This document shows positions 49,868-57,626 of a DNA stretch of 64,000 nt, in pieces. The notes below the pieces were generated by a model, which searched no databases, had not been told where the DNA came from, and saw only the letters and a list, made by a program, of their open reading frames with translations. This stretch comes from Bradyrhizobium sp. URHD0069 (lineage in GTDB: Bacteria > Pseudomonadota > Alphaproteobacteria > Rhizobiales > Xanthobacteraceae): the NCBI RefSeq assembly GCF_000701345.1, contig NZ_JNIJ01000025.1, positions 1 to 64,000 of the forward strand. Direction: 5' to 3'. Within the stretch, counting starts at the first letter, position 1; every line of letters begins with the position of its first letter. The position numbers were made by a program, and so were the translations under genes.

Positions 49868-51108
49868 TCGAACTGTCAGATAAAGGCCGCAAGGCGAGGC
49901 GTCGAGGAAAGCTACTCGCGACGTTAGCGTTTTTCCTTTGGCAAACCGCTGCATACGGACAAATGAATCATCAGCACGCCTCGGAAGCAGCGTGCGACGA
50001 ACCGATCTTGCGTTGCGCGTCGAAGGTCACCCCTGCGTTCGGCCCAGACGGAACGCTCTGGTTAGTCTGGATTGCAGGCGGGCAGATTTCCGTCGCGAGT
50101 TCGAAGGATCGTGGCCACAGCTTTTCAGCGCCGGTTCTCGTCACCAAAGAGCGCCTCAACCTGGATTGGGGACCGGATGCGCGCCCCAAGATTGTGGTCG
50201 ACCGCACCGGCGGCATCGCTTTGGCCTTCTCGATCTTCAGGGACAAGGCGTTTAACGGTCAGGTGCTCTACACGCGATCGGCCGACGGAGGACAGAGTTT
50301 TTCCGAGTTGCGGCCGATCACACCGAGCAGCGAGAGCCAGCGTTTTGAGGCGCTAGCCCTTGATGCCGATGGCTCGGTGTTTGCAGCTTGGCTCGACAAG
50401 CGCAACCGTGTTCCAGCGCAGCAGCGCGGTCAGAAATACGAAGGCGCCGGGTTGTTCTTTGCGTCGTCGAACGACGGCGGCGCGACCTATTCTGAATCGC
50501 GGTTGGCTCAGGACAATACCTGCGAATGCTGCCGACTCGGGCTGGCATTTGCCGGGCCCGGCCGCCCGGTCATTGTATTCCGGAACATTTTTGAAGGTGG
50601 TGTTCGGGATCACGCGATAGTGACGTTTGCCAATCCGGCGACGCCCGGCGAGGTCCACCGTGTCAGCCAGGATGACTGGCAGATTGCCGCATGTCCGCAC
50701 CACGGGCCAAGTCTGTCGATCTCGACCGCGGGAACCTATCATGTGACGTGGTACACCAACGGCACGGTTCGCAAGGGCCTGTTTTATGCCCGCTCGCAAG
50801 ACGGGGGCAGGACGTTTTCCGATCCGCTTCCAATTGGCCAATCGGACCGCAGTCCGTCGCGACCATACGTCCTTGCGGGCCCACATGGTACGGCGATCGT
50901 CTGGAAGGAGTTCGACGGCGAGCAAACGACCGTCAATCTGATGACGTCCCATGATGACGGCGTAACATGGTCGAAGGCAAAGGCCGTTGCCAAGACAGCA
51001 GACACCTCCGATCACCCGTTGCTTGTCAGCGACGGGCAAAGAGTCTTTCTTTCCTGGATGACCAAGGCTGACGGGTATCACATTCAGCCGATTGAGGATG
51101 AGCCATGA
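49864..51108 (+). CDS. Secreted BNR/Asp-box beta-propeller protein
   Basis: The protein is 414 aa with a signal peptide (LLATLAFFLWQTAAYG-Q), followed by MNHQHASEAACDEP. Five Asp-boxes are visible: SKDRGHSFS, SADGGQSFS, SNDGGATYS, SQDGGRTFS and SHDDGVTWS. These mark a sialidase-like propeller, but sialidase catalytic residues cannot be assigned. A CECC motif (DNTCECCRLG) and the His/Met-rich mature N-terminus are consistent with metal binding. Overlap of ATGA with both neighbours means tight coupling with the TonB receptor and the thioredoxin. Confidence 0.8.
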   Translation: MIELSDKGRKARRRGKLLATLAFFLWQTAAYGQMNHQHASEAACDEPILRCASKVTPAFGPDGTLWLVWIAGGQISVASSKDRGHSFSAPVLVTKERLNLDWGPDARPKIVVDRTGGIALAFSIFRDKAFNGQVLYTRSADGGQSFSELRPITPSSESQRFEALALDADGSVFAAWLDKRNRVPAQQRGQKYEGAGLFFASSNDGGATYSESRLAQDNTCECCRLGLAFAGPGRPVIVFRNIFEGGVRDHAIVTFANPATPGEVHRVSQDDWQIAACPHHGPSLSISTAGTYHVTWYTNGTVRKGLFYARSQDGGRTFSDPLPIGQSDRSPSRPYVLAGPHGTAIVWKEFDGEQTTVNLMTSHDDGVTWSKAKAVAKTADTSDHPLLVSDGQRVFLSWMTKADGYHIQPIEDEP

Positions 51109-51605
51109 AGCGCCAGTTGCTTGCAGGAGTATTCCTGGTCGCGTTTCTCCTTTCGGCGCCGGCTTCGGAAGCGCCGCCGCAGCTTAAACCGTTCGGGCGT
51201 GGCAGTTGGCAAGACGTCCTGCGTGCGCACGCCGGCCGTCCCACGATCGTGCATTTTTGGGGAGTGACCTGCGGTCCGTGCAAGGTCGAGCTACCTCTGC
51301 TCGGGGAATTCATGAAAGATCATCCTTCGATCGACGTGGTGACGATCAGCGCAGACCTCGTTCCGAACCTGTCGGCTGCCACCCAATCAATGCTTGAAAA
51401 ATCCGGCCTCTCGTCCGCCGAAAACTGGATTTTCAGCGATGGTTTTGTCGAGCGGTTAAGATTCGAAGTCGACCCAAGTTGGCAAGGCGATATCCCGCGC
51501 ACGATGTTGATCTCGCGAGAAGGAACGATCACGACAATTGAGGGTTCGGCCGAAATCACCGACCTGGAGAAGTGGTCTGATCAGCAGCCCGCCGCAACGC
51601 GATGA
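51105..51605 (+). CDS. TlpA-like periplasmic thioredoxin
   Basis: The protein is 166 aa: signal sequence, then a thioredoxin fold with active site WGVTCGPCKVELP. TlpA-type reductases keep copper-chaperone and cytochrome-oxidase cysteines reduced. It overlaps the previous gene by 4 bp and is followed by the PCu(A)C gene, which supports a role in copper delivery. Confidence 0.88.
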   Translation: MKRQLLAGVFLVAFLLSAPASEAPPQLKPFGRGSWQDVLRAHAGRPTIVHFWGVTCGPCKVELPLLGEFMKDHPSIDVVTISADLVPNLSAATQSMLEKSGLSSAENWIFSDGFVERLRFEVDPSWQGDIPRTMLISREGTITTIEGSAEITDLEKWSDQQPAATR

Positions 51606-51721
51606 AGACGAAGCAGTTCACCTGTCGGCGCCGAGATCGTTGTGACGCTGCGATCTTCGATTGAGGCGACGGCGCGGGATAGTTTGCCTCACGGATGCAA
51701 TGCTGGCACAACTCGAAAGAC

Positions 51722-52234
51722 ATGAACATGACACCCATTCTGCGATTCTTCGCTTACGCCCTTCTTGTCGTTACTTTCACCGCCCCGGCATGCGCCGAGG
51801 AGGTCAAGGCCGGCAATCTAGTGATCACGCAAGCCTGGAGCCGTGCCACGCCGGGCGGCGCCAAAATCGCCGGCGGGTATCTGACCATCGAGAACAAGGG
51901 CTCAGCGCCGGACCGGCTGATCGGCGGCTCCGGCGATGTCGCCGGCAAGGTCGAGGTGCATGAGATGTCCATGAACGATGGCGTGATGACGATGCGTCAG
52001 CTCGATAAAGGTCTTCCCATCGAAGCCGGCAAGACCGTAAAGCTTGCGCCGGGCGGCTATCATCTGATGCTGCTCGATCTCAAGACCCCGCTGAAGCAGG
52101 GCGACAAGGTGCCGGTGACGCTGGAGTTCGAAAAGGCCGGCAAGGTGAAGCTCTCATTGGATGTGCAGGGCGTCGGCGCGCAAGCCCCGGCGAGCGCTGG
52201 CGGTCACGATCACTCCGGCATGAAGAAGATGTAA
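51722..52234 (+). CDS. PCu(A)C copper chaperone
   Basis: The protein is 170 aa with a signal peptide. The copper motif is seen as VHEMSMNDGVMTMR and, after the usual gap, GGYHLMLLDLK. The C-terminus GGHDHSGMKKM adds further His/Met ligands. Such periplasmic chaperones load CuA of cytochrome oxidase. The start has two nearby Met codons (51722 and 51728). Confidence 0.92.
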   Translation: MNMTPILRFFAYALLVVTFTAPACAEEVKAGNLVITQAWSRATPGGAKIAGGYLTIENKGSAPDRLIGGSGDVAGKVEVHEMSMNDGVMTMRQLDKGLPIEAGKTVKLAPGGYHLMLLDLKTPLKQGDKVPVTLEFEKAGKVKLSLDVQGVGAQAPASAGGHDHSGMKKM

Positions 52235-52235
52235 G

Positions 52236-52421
52236 GCCGATAATATCCAGAGGTCGGGGGACGTCTCCATACCGTTCGCCGGCCGCGGGCACATGCGCGT
52301 GGAGGCCTTGGTGACCGACTTCCAGAAAATCACGGTGGAAGACGAATTCGACGTACCGGCGCACCAACAAGCCACTGGAGTTCGTTCATCAGCCGCGGCT
52401 TGCGACCCATTCAGGCCTTAA
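52236..52421 (+). pseudogene. Fragment resembling the C-terminus of a CopD/YtkA-like domain
   Basis: In the plus frame directly after the chaperone, the sequence reads SGDVSIPFAGRGHMRVEALV then TDFQKITVEDEFDVPAHQ to a TAA stop. The pattern G-x-M-R-V-x-x-L-V-x-D-F resembles the last strands of CopC/CopD- or YtkA-type domains. There is no start codon or upstream part. It is probably a truncated relic of the copper cluster. Confidence 0.4.
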
Positions 52422-52459
52422 TCGTCGGGTCTAGATCACGGGAAAAAAGGGCAGGAAAT

Positions 52460-52480
52460 CCGCTGCTTTAGCGGCTTTTG
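52460..52480 (+). terminator. Weak terminator after the copper cluster
   Basis: Stem ccgct / agcgg is followed by cttttg. It is short, and the call is tentative. Confidence 0.35.
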
Positions 52481-52561
52481 TTGAACCCGCCCTTGTATTT
52501 TCACATCCAATCCGGTTTCACTGCTGGCTTCCCGTGTCCGACCGATTCTTTGAGTGTACCC

Positions 52562-53881
52562 ATGCGATTGTCGCGGTTTTTTCTGCCCATCCTCAAGGAA
52601 AATCCGAAAGAGGCCGAGATCGTATCGCATCGGCTGATGCTGCGCGCGGGCATGATCCGGCAGGAGGCGGCGGGCATCTATGCCTGGCTGCCGCTGGGTC
52701 TGCGGGTGTTGAAAAAGATCGAGCAGATCGTCCGCGAGGAGCAGAACCGCGCCGGCGCGCTCGAACTGCTGATGCCGACGTTGCAGCTTGCGGAACTGTG
52801 GCGCGAAAGCGGCCGCTACGATGCCTACGGTCCGGAAATGCTGCGCATTACCGACCGGCACAAGCGCGAATTGCTGTACGGGCCAACCAATGAGGAAATG
52901 ATCACCGAGATTTTCCGCTCTTACGTCAAATCGTACAAGAGCCTGCCGCTCAATCTCTACCACATCCAATGGAAATTCCGCGACGAGCAGCGTCCGCGCT
53001 TCGGCGTGATGCGCGGCCGCGAATTCCTGATGAAGGATGCCTATTCGTTCGACACCGACGAGGCGGCTGCGCGCCGCTCCTATAACAAGATGTTCGTCGC
53101 GTACCTGCGGACCTTCGCGCGGATGGGATTGCAAGCGATCCCGATGCGCGCCGAAACCGGGCCGATCGGCGGCGATCTCAGCCATGAATTCATTGTGCTC
53201 GCCGAGACCGGCGAGTCCGCTGTTTATTGCGATCGCGACGTGCTCAATCTGCCGGTGCCCGGCGAGGAGATTGACTACGATGCCGATCTCACGTCGATCA
53301 TCAAGCAATGGACCTCGGTCTATGCCGCGACCGAAGACGTCCACGACGCCGCGCGCTTTGATCGCGAGGTGCCCGCTGAGAAGAAGGTGCATACGAGAGG
53401 CATCGAAGTCGGCCAGATCTTTTACTTCGGCACGAAATATTCGGAGTCGATGAAAGCCATGGTCGCGGGCCCCGATGGCGCAGAGGTACCGATCCACGGC
53501 GGCTCCTACGGCGTCGGCGTGTCGCGTCTGGTAGGCGCAATCATCGAGGCCTGCCATGATGATGCCGGCATCAAATGGCCGGAAGCCGTCGCCCCGTTCA
53601 AGGCAGCGATCCTTAATCTGAAGCAGGGTGCCGACGACACGGATGCTGCATGCGAACGGCTTTATCGTGAACTGACGGCAAAGGGCGTCGAGGTGCTGTA
53701 CGACGACACCGACCAGCGCGCCGGCGCCAAGTTCGCCGCCGCCGACCTGATCGGCATCCCTTGGCAGATACTGGTGGGCCCGAAGGGCCTTGCCGAAGGC
53801 AAGCTCGAGCTCAAGCGGCGCAGCGACGGGACGCGGGAGAATCTAAGTCCGGCAGATGTCGCGGCGCGGCTGACCTCGTAA
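52562..53881 (+). CDS. proS: Prolyl-tRNA synthetase (short bacterial type)
   Basis: Class II synthetase charging tRNA-Pro, 439 aa, the length of the alphaproteobacterial form without the editing (INS) domain. Motif 2 is [20 protein letters not shown], motif 3 lies near [14 protein letters not shown], and the anticodon domain ends in [18 protein letters not shown]. The start at 52562 matches the family (MRLSRFFLP); the open frame upstream is not conserved. Confidence 0.97.
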   Translation: MRLSRFFLPILKENPKEAEIVSHRLMLRAGMIRQEAAGIYAWLPLGLRVLKKIEQIVREEQNRAGALELLMPTLQLAELWRESGRYDAYGPEMLRITDRHKRELLYGPTNEEMITEIFRSYVKSYKSLPLNLYHIQWKFRDEQRPRFGVMRGREFLMKDAYSFDTDEAAARRSYNKMFVAYLRTFARMGLQAIPMRAETGPIGGDLSHEFIVLAETGESAVYCDRDVLNLPVPGEEIDYDADLTSIIKQWTSVYAATEDVHDAARFDREVPAEKKVHTRGIEVGQIFYFGTKYSESMKAMVAGPDGAEVPIHGGSYGVGVSRLVGAIIEACHDDAGIKWPEAVAPFKAAILNLKQGADDTDAACERLYRELTAKGVEVLYDDTDQRAGAKFAAADLIGIPWQILVGPKGLAEGKLELKRRSDGTRENLSPADVAARLTS

Positions 53882-53968
53882 TGAATTATCCACCGGCTGT
53901 GCCGGGATATCAGCCGTTGCGGCTACAATTAGCCCGAATCGTGTGAAAATCGAACTATAGATGAAGAC

Positions 53969-55237
53969 ATGAGCGAGCCAGTTCGAACCCCAGCTTTCGC
54001 GCCTTTCGAATGGCTGCTGTCCGGGCGTTATTTGCGGGCACGTCGCAAGGAAGGCTTTATCTCTGTCATCGCTGGATTCTCCTTCTTGGGGATCATGCTC
54101 GGCGTCGCCACGCTGATCATCGTGATGGCCGTGATGAACGGCTTTCGGAAAGAGTTGCTGGACAAGATTCTCGGCCTCAATGGACATCTTTTGGTGCAGC
54201 CGCTGGAATCGCCGCTGACGGACTGGAAGGATGTTGCCGAACGCATCAATCAGGTCGCGGGCGTACGCCTGGCCGCGCCGGTCGTGGACGGCCAGGCGCT
54301 GGCGTCTTCGCCGTTCAATGCATCGGGTGTGTTCGTGCGCGGCATTCGCGCTGACGATCTCAATAACCTGACCTCGATCGCCAAGAACATCAAACAAGGC
54401 TCGCTCGAGGGGTTCGATGAAGGGCAGGGCGTCGCCATCGGCCGCCGGCTCGCCGATCAACTGTCGCTGCACGCCGGCGACAGCATCACGCTGGTGGCGC
54501 CAAAGGGTGCGGTGACCCCGATGGGGACGACGCCGCGCATCAAGCCGTACAAGATCGCGGCGGTATTCGAGATAGGCATGTCGGAATATGACGCGAGCTT
54601 CGTGTTCATGCCGCTTCCGGAAGCGCAGGCCTATTTCAATCGCTCCAATGACGTCACCGCGATCGAGGTGTTTACCGTCAATCCCGACAGGATCGACGCC
54701 TTCCGCAAGACCGTGACGGAAGCGGCCGGGCGGCCGGTATTCCTGGTGGACTGGCGGCAACGCAATTCGACCTTCTTCAACGCGCTTCAGGTCGAGCGCA
54801 ACGTGATGTTCCTGATCCTGACGATGATCGTCCTCGTTGCGGCGCTGAATATCGTCTCGGGCCTGATCATGCTGGTGAAGGACAAGGGCAGCGACATCGC
54901 GATCCTGCGCACCATGGGCGCCTCGCAAGGCTCGATCATGCGGATATTCCTGATCACGGGGGCCGCGATCGGGGTGGTCGGCACGCTGACCGGAGTTTTC
55001 GTCGGTCTCACGATCTGCATGAACATCGAATCGATCCGGCAATTCCTGTCCTGGCTCACCAACACCGAACTGTTTCCGCCGGAGCTTTACTTTCTTTCCA
55101 AGTTGCCGGCCGAGGTCGATTTCGGCGAGACCACGGCCGTCGTGATCATGGCGCTGACGCTGTCATTCCTCGCCACGCTGTATCCATCCTGGCGTGCTGC
55201 CCGCCTCGACCCTGTCGAAGCGCTGCGGTACGAGTGA
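53969..55237 (+). CDS. lolC: Lipoprotein-releasing ABC transporter permease (LolC/LolE)
   Basis: Inner-membrane component that extracts lipoproteins for transfer to LolA. The protein is 422 aa: helix 1 (about 30-53, [20 protein letters not shown]), a large periplasmic domain, then three C-terminal helices with [20 protein letters not shown] and the end [19 protein letters not shown] single LolC/E-type permease is normal for alphaproteobacteria. Followed by lolD. Confidence 0.95.
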   Translation: MSEPVRTPAFAPFEWLLSGRYLRARRKEGFISVIAGFSFLGIMLGVATLIIVMAVMNGFRKELLDKILGLNGHLLVQPLESPLTDWKDVAERINQVAGVRLAAPVVDGQALASSPFNASGVFVRGIRADDLNNLTSIAKNIKQGSLEGFDEGQGVAIGRRLADQLSLHAGDSITLVAPKGAVTPMGTTPRIKPYKIAAVFEIGMSEYDASFVFMPLPEAQAYFNRSNDVTAIEVFTVNPDRIDAFRKTVTEAAGRPVFLVDWRQRNSTFFNALQVERNVMFLILTMIVLVAALNIVSGLIMLVKDKGSDIAILRTMGASQGSIMRIFLITGAAIGVVGTLTGVFVGLTICMNIESIRQFLSWLTNTELFPPELYFLSKLPAEVDFGETTAVVIMALTLSFLATLYPSWRAARLDPVEALRYE

Positions 55238-55245
55238 GGACGAAG

Positions 55246-55944
55246 ATGGAGCAGGGGACGGAAGATGTACCGGTCGTTTATCTCCACGAGATAAAACGCC
55301 AGTACACTCAGGGAACGGCGACACTGACGATCCTTGATGGCGCCAAGCTCGCGCTGTGGGCGGGACAGTCGGTCGCGCTGGTGGCGCCGTCGGGCGCGGG
55401 TAAATCGACGCTGCTGCATATCGCGGGCCTGCTCGAAAGCCCCGATAGCGGCGAAGTCTATGTCGGCGGCGCGCCGACTTCGGGACTGTCCGACGTCGCG
55501 CGTACCCAGATCCGGCGCACCGATATCGGCTTCGTCTATCAATCCCACCGGCTGCTGCCGGAATTCTCCGCGCTCGAGAATGTCATGCTGCCGCAGATGA
55601 TCCGGGGCCTGAAGCGCGCGGAAACCGTCAAACGCGCTTCTGAAATCCTGGCCTATCTGGGGTTAGGCGATCGCATCACGCATAGGCCGGCCGAACTGTC
55701 CGGCGGCGAGCAGCAACGCGTGGCAATCGCGCGCGCCGTCGCCAACGCACCGCGCGTCCTGTTCGCGGACGAGCCGACCGGCAATCTCGATCCGAACACC
55801 GCCGATCACGTGTTCCATGCGCTGATGCAGCTGGTCAAGGCGACCCGGGTGGCGATGCTGATCGCAACCCACAACATGGAGCTGGCGGGCCGGATGGATC
55901 GTCGGGTATCGCTGGTCGACGGCAAGGTTGTTGAATTGGATTAG
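55246..55944 (+). CDS. lolD: Lipoprotein-releasing ABC transporter ATPase
   Basis: Cytoplasmic ATPase of the LolCDE complex, 232 aa. Walker A is APSGAGKST, the signature is [14 protein letters not shown], Walker B is [17 protein letters not shown] stands 6 bases before the ATG at 55246; a GTG at 55234 overlapping lolC is an alternative. A tail ending VDGKVVELD completes the domain. Confidence 0.96.
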   Translation: MEQGTEDVPVVYLHEIKRQYTQGTATLTILDGAKLALWAGQSVALVAPSGAGKSTLLHIAGLLESPDSGEVYVGGAPTSGLSDVARTQIRRTDIGFVYQSHRLLPEFSALENVMLPQMIRGLKRAETVKRASEILAYLGLGDRITHRPAELSGGEQQRVAIARAVANAPRVLFADEPTGNLDPNTADHVFHALMQLVKATRVAMLIATHNMELAGRMDRRVSLVDGKVVELD

Positions 55945-55968
55945 AGCAGTTTCGGTTTGAAGTGATGC

Positions 55969-56232
55969 TCAATAAACTTGGCGATGCCGACGGTAGGCTC
56001 GCCCCGGCGTCACTTCCGCGTTCGCGACATAGGGATTGACCACGCATTGCGCCGAGCGGCCCGATGCCGAGGCGTTGCACTGAGGCAACGATGTATAGCG
56101 GCAGTCGTAATAGGTGGCCGGTCCGTACACGTGCAGGCAAACCGGATAACCCGGGGCGTATGTTTGGGCCGCCGCCGGCCCGGCTGCCGAAACTGTTCCG
56201 ATTGCCAAAATCGCCAAAGCCAGAATACGCAT
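55969..56232 (-). CDS. DUF3551-type small secreted protein
   Basis: The protein is 87 aa with a signal peptide ending PAAAQ. The mature part carries the Cys pattern YPVCLHVYG, YYDCRY and LPQCNASASGRSAQCVVNPY typical of the small four-cysteine family of Bradyrhizobium. CGGAGA precedes the ATG. A paralogue is encoded 141 bp upstream in the same direction. Confidence 0.85.
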   Translation of the reverse strand: MRILALAILAIGTVSAAGPAAAQTYAPGYPVCLHVYGPATYYDCRYTSLPQCNASASGRSAQCVVNPYVANAEVTPGRAYRRHRQVY

Positions 56233-56373
56233 CAGAATCTCCGTTTGAATTGGCGGCTGCGATCAGGCTGCAACTCTGCCGTGGCGTTGAAATAGGGGTT
56301 GGCGGCGCAACAGGTCAATCGCCCGGAGGCGGTCGCCTGGCATTATTCTGCGATGGGGGCGTCGCGCCAAATT

Positions 56374-56652
56374 TCAGTAGGAGGGATAGACCGAACGTAC
56401 GCGATTGCGGCCGCGATAGGCGCGCGGGTCGGGAATGCCGGGATCGTAAAAGGGATTCTCGATGCAGTAGAGAAACCGCCCCGAAGCGCTGGCCTGACAC
56501 TGCTCATAGCTCATGAAGGTGCAGTTGCTGAGACCTGGATGGTCATTGCCCTGAATGCAGAAGGGATAGCGGCTGCCGACGGCTTCGGCCGGTGCGGCGC
56601 CAATGACAGCGAGCCCGCCAGCGGCCAGCAAAGCCAGTATTATGTTGCGCAT
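56374..56652 (-). CDS. DUF3551-type small secreted protein, paralogue
   Basis: The protein is 92 aa with a signal peptide ending APAEA. Cysteine pattern YPFCIQGND, LSNCTFMSY and EQCQASASGRFLYCIENPF aligns with the neighbour. GAGAGG precedes the ATG. The two genes look like a tandem duplication. Function unknown. Confidence 0.85.
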   Translation of the reverse strand: MRNIILALLAAGGLAVIGAAPAEAVGSRYPFCIQGNDHPGLSNCTFMSYEQCQASASGRFLYCIENPFYDPGIPDPRAYRGRNRVRSVYPSY

Positions 56653-56850
56653 GAAACCTCTCTTCGGCCGCGGCCGTTCCTTCGTCGATTCCTTGAGCGC
56701 TACCCAAGCCGGACCAGCAAACGCTCGTCAACTCACATTCAGGGGCGCGGATCCCGAAGCTCTATCTACGTGAGTAAATGTGTCGGCGGGAACCGGTCAA
56801 AGAAGAGTTCCATAGTGGCAAACGGGCGGTTCTAGGCGCATAATTGATGA

Positions 56851-57039
56851 ATGGCGCGCCTTGACGAATATCTGACCGCCGACGAATTCCGCGCCCTTGA
56901 GGAAATCAGGGACGGTAAGAAGCGCACCATGCCAAACCACATTCGCAATCGGCTGCTCGAACTCGGCTACATCCAGGACGTTTTGGGCAGGCCGGCGCTC
57001 ACGGACGCGGGCCAGATGCGGCTGGCGCTAGGAAAATGA
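56851..57039 (+). CDS. Small conserved-looking protein, unknown function
   Basis: The protein is 62 aa, hydrophilic and helical: LTADEFRALEEIRDGKKRTM, then a turn and LTDAGQMRLALGK. The shape resembles a small winged-helix half. There is no strong ribosome-binding site; a second ATG lies 4 bases earlier in another frame. Confidence 0.5.
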   Translation: MARLDEYLTADEFRALEEIRDGKKRTMPNHIRNRLLELGYIQDVLGRPALTDAGQMRLALGK

Positions 57040-57267
57040 CGGGATAGGCAATAACACCGCGCCAATGATCATATCCGTTGGTGCGCCAGGCGCTGGTTGT
57101 AGAAAGACGCACCACCATCCAGCCCGCAAGTTTGTCCGCCGATTCTTGCCAACGGCGAGTCTAGACGCGCCAAGTCCCGGCTTAGACTTTGCTGGCCCGA
57201 CCCGCCCCCGGGTTAACCAAGGGGTATTTTAGTGGGTCGTTCGCCAAACTGACCCACTAACCCGGCC
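57040..57267. other. Upstream region of the SOS microprotein gene
   Basis: No gene is visible. A 9-bp inverted repeat (tagtgggtc at 57230 / gacccacta at 57251) with a 12-base loop lies just before the promoter of the microprotein gene. It could be an operator or the 3' hairpin of an upstream transcript. Confidence 0.5.
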
Positions 57268-57311
57268 TTGACTCCAAGGAACAAAAGCGGAACAATGTTC
57301 TTCTTATGTTC
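57268..57311 (+). promoter_or_regulatory. Promoter overlapped by two mirror-image SOS (LexA) boxes
   Basis: The -35 box TTGACT (57268-57273) and -10 box AACAAT (57291-57296) are 17 bases apart. GAAC-N7-GAAC occupies 57279-57293 and GTTC-N7-GTTC 57297-57311, with three bases between, so four half-sites form one symmetric array over the -10. GTTC-N7-GTTC is the established alphaproteobacterial LexA target. Binding here would block RNA polymerase directly. Confidence 0.8.
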
Positions 57312-57329
57312 TAGCATGAGGAGACGATC

Positions 57330-57428
57330 ATGTTGAAGATATTCGTGGAAGAAGCGGCGGCGCTGGCGTCGATCACGCTGTTCGTCGGGATGATTGCAGT
57401 CTGGGCGCAGTTGATCCCGCAGCTCTGA
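57330..57428 (+). CDS. SOS-controlled single-pass membrane microprotein (SidA-like)
   Basis: The gene has 32 codons and is too short for usual gene finders. GAGGAG lies 6 bases before the ATG, an excellent ribosome-binding site. The product begins MLKIFVEEAAALAS, continues with a hydrophobic run ITLFVGMIAVWAQL and ends in LIPQL, so a short polar head is followed by one membrane helix. Together with the LexA-box promoter it resembles SidA of Caulobacter crescentus, a 29-aa SOS-induced membrane peptide that blocks division through FtsW. Homology cannot be shown from the sequence alone. dnaE follows on the same strand 199 bp downstream. Confidence 0.7.
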   Translation: MLKIFVEEAAALASITLFVGMIAVWAQLIPQL

Positions 57429-57460
57429 CGCAGTTTTGGGGCGGTGGGGCGGACGGAGCG

Positions 57461-57496
57461 CCGCCTTGGTGAGCCGCCTTGGTGAGCCGCCTTGGG
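57461..57496. repeat. Short tandem 13-bp repeats before dnaE
   Basis: Two exact units of ccgccttggtgag are followed by a partial third. They lie in the 5' region between the microprotein gene and dnaE. Replication slippage can explain them. Confidence 0.75.
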
Positions 57497-57626
57497 GAAA
57501 AGCAGGATGGCGGGCGACAATGGCGCGTTCCGCATGGACTCCCCAAATCCAAGGCAGCAACATTGGGGGCGAGTCGGCCCTTGAGGGCGGCTTTCCCTCC
57601 CTCAAGCCCAGCGATCGCTCAAGTCC

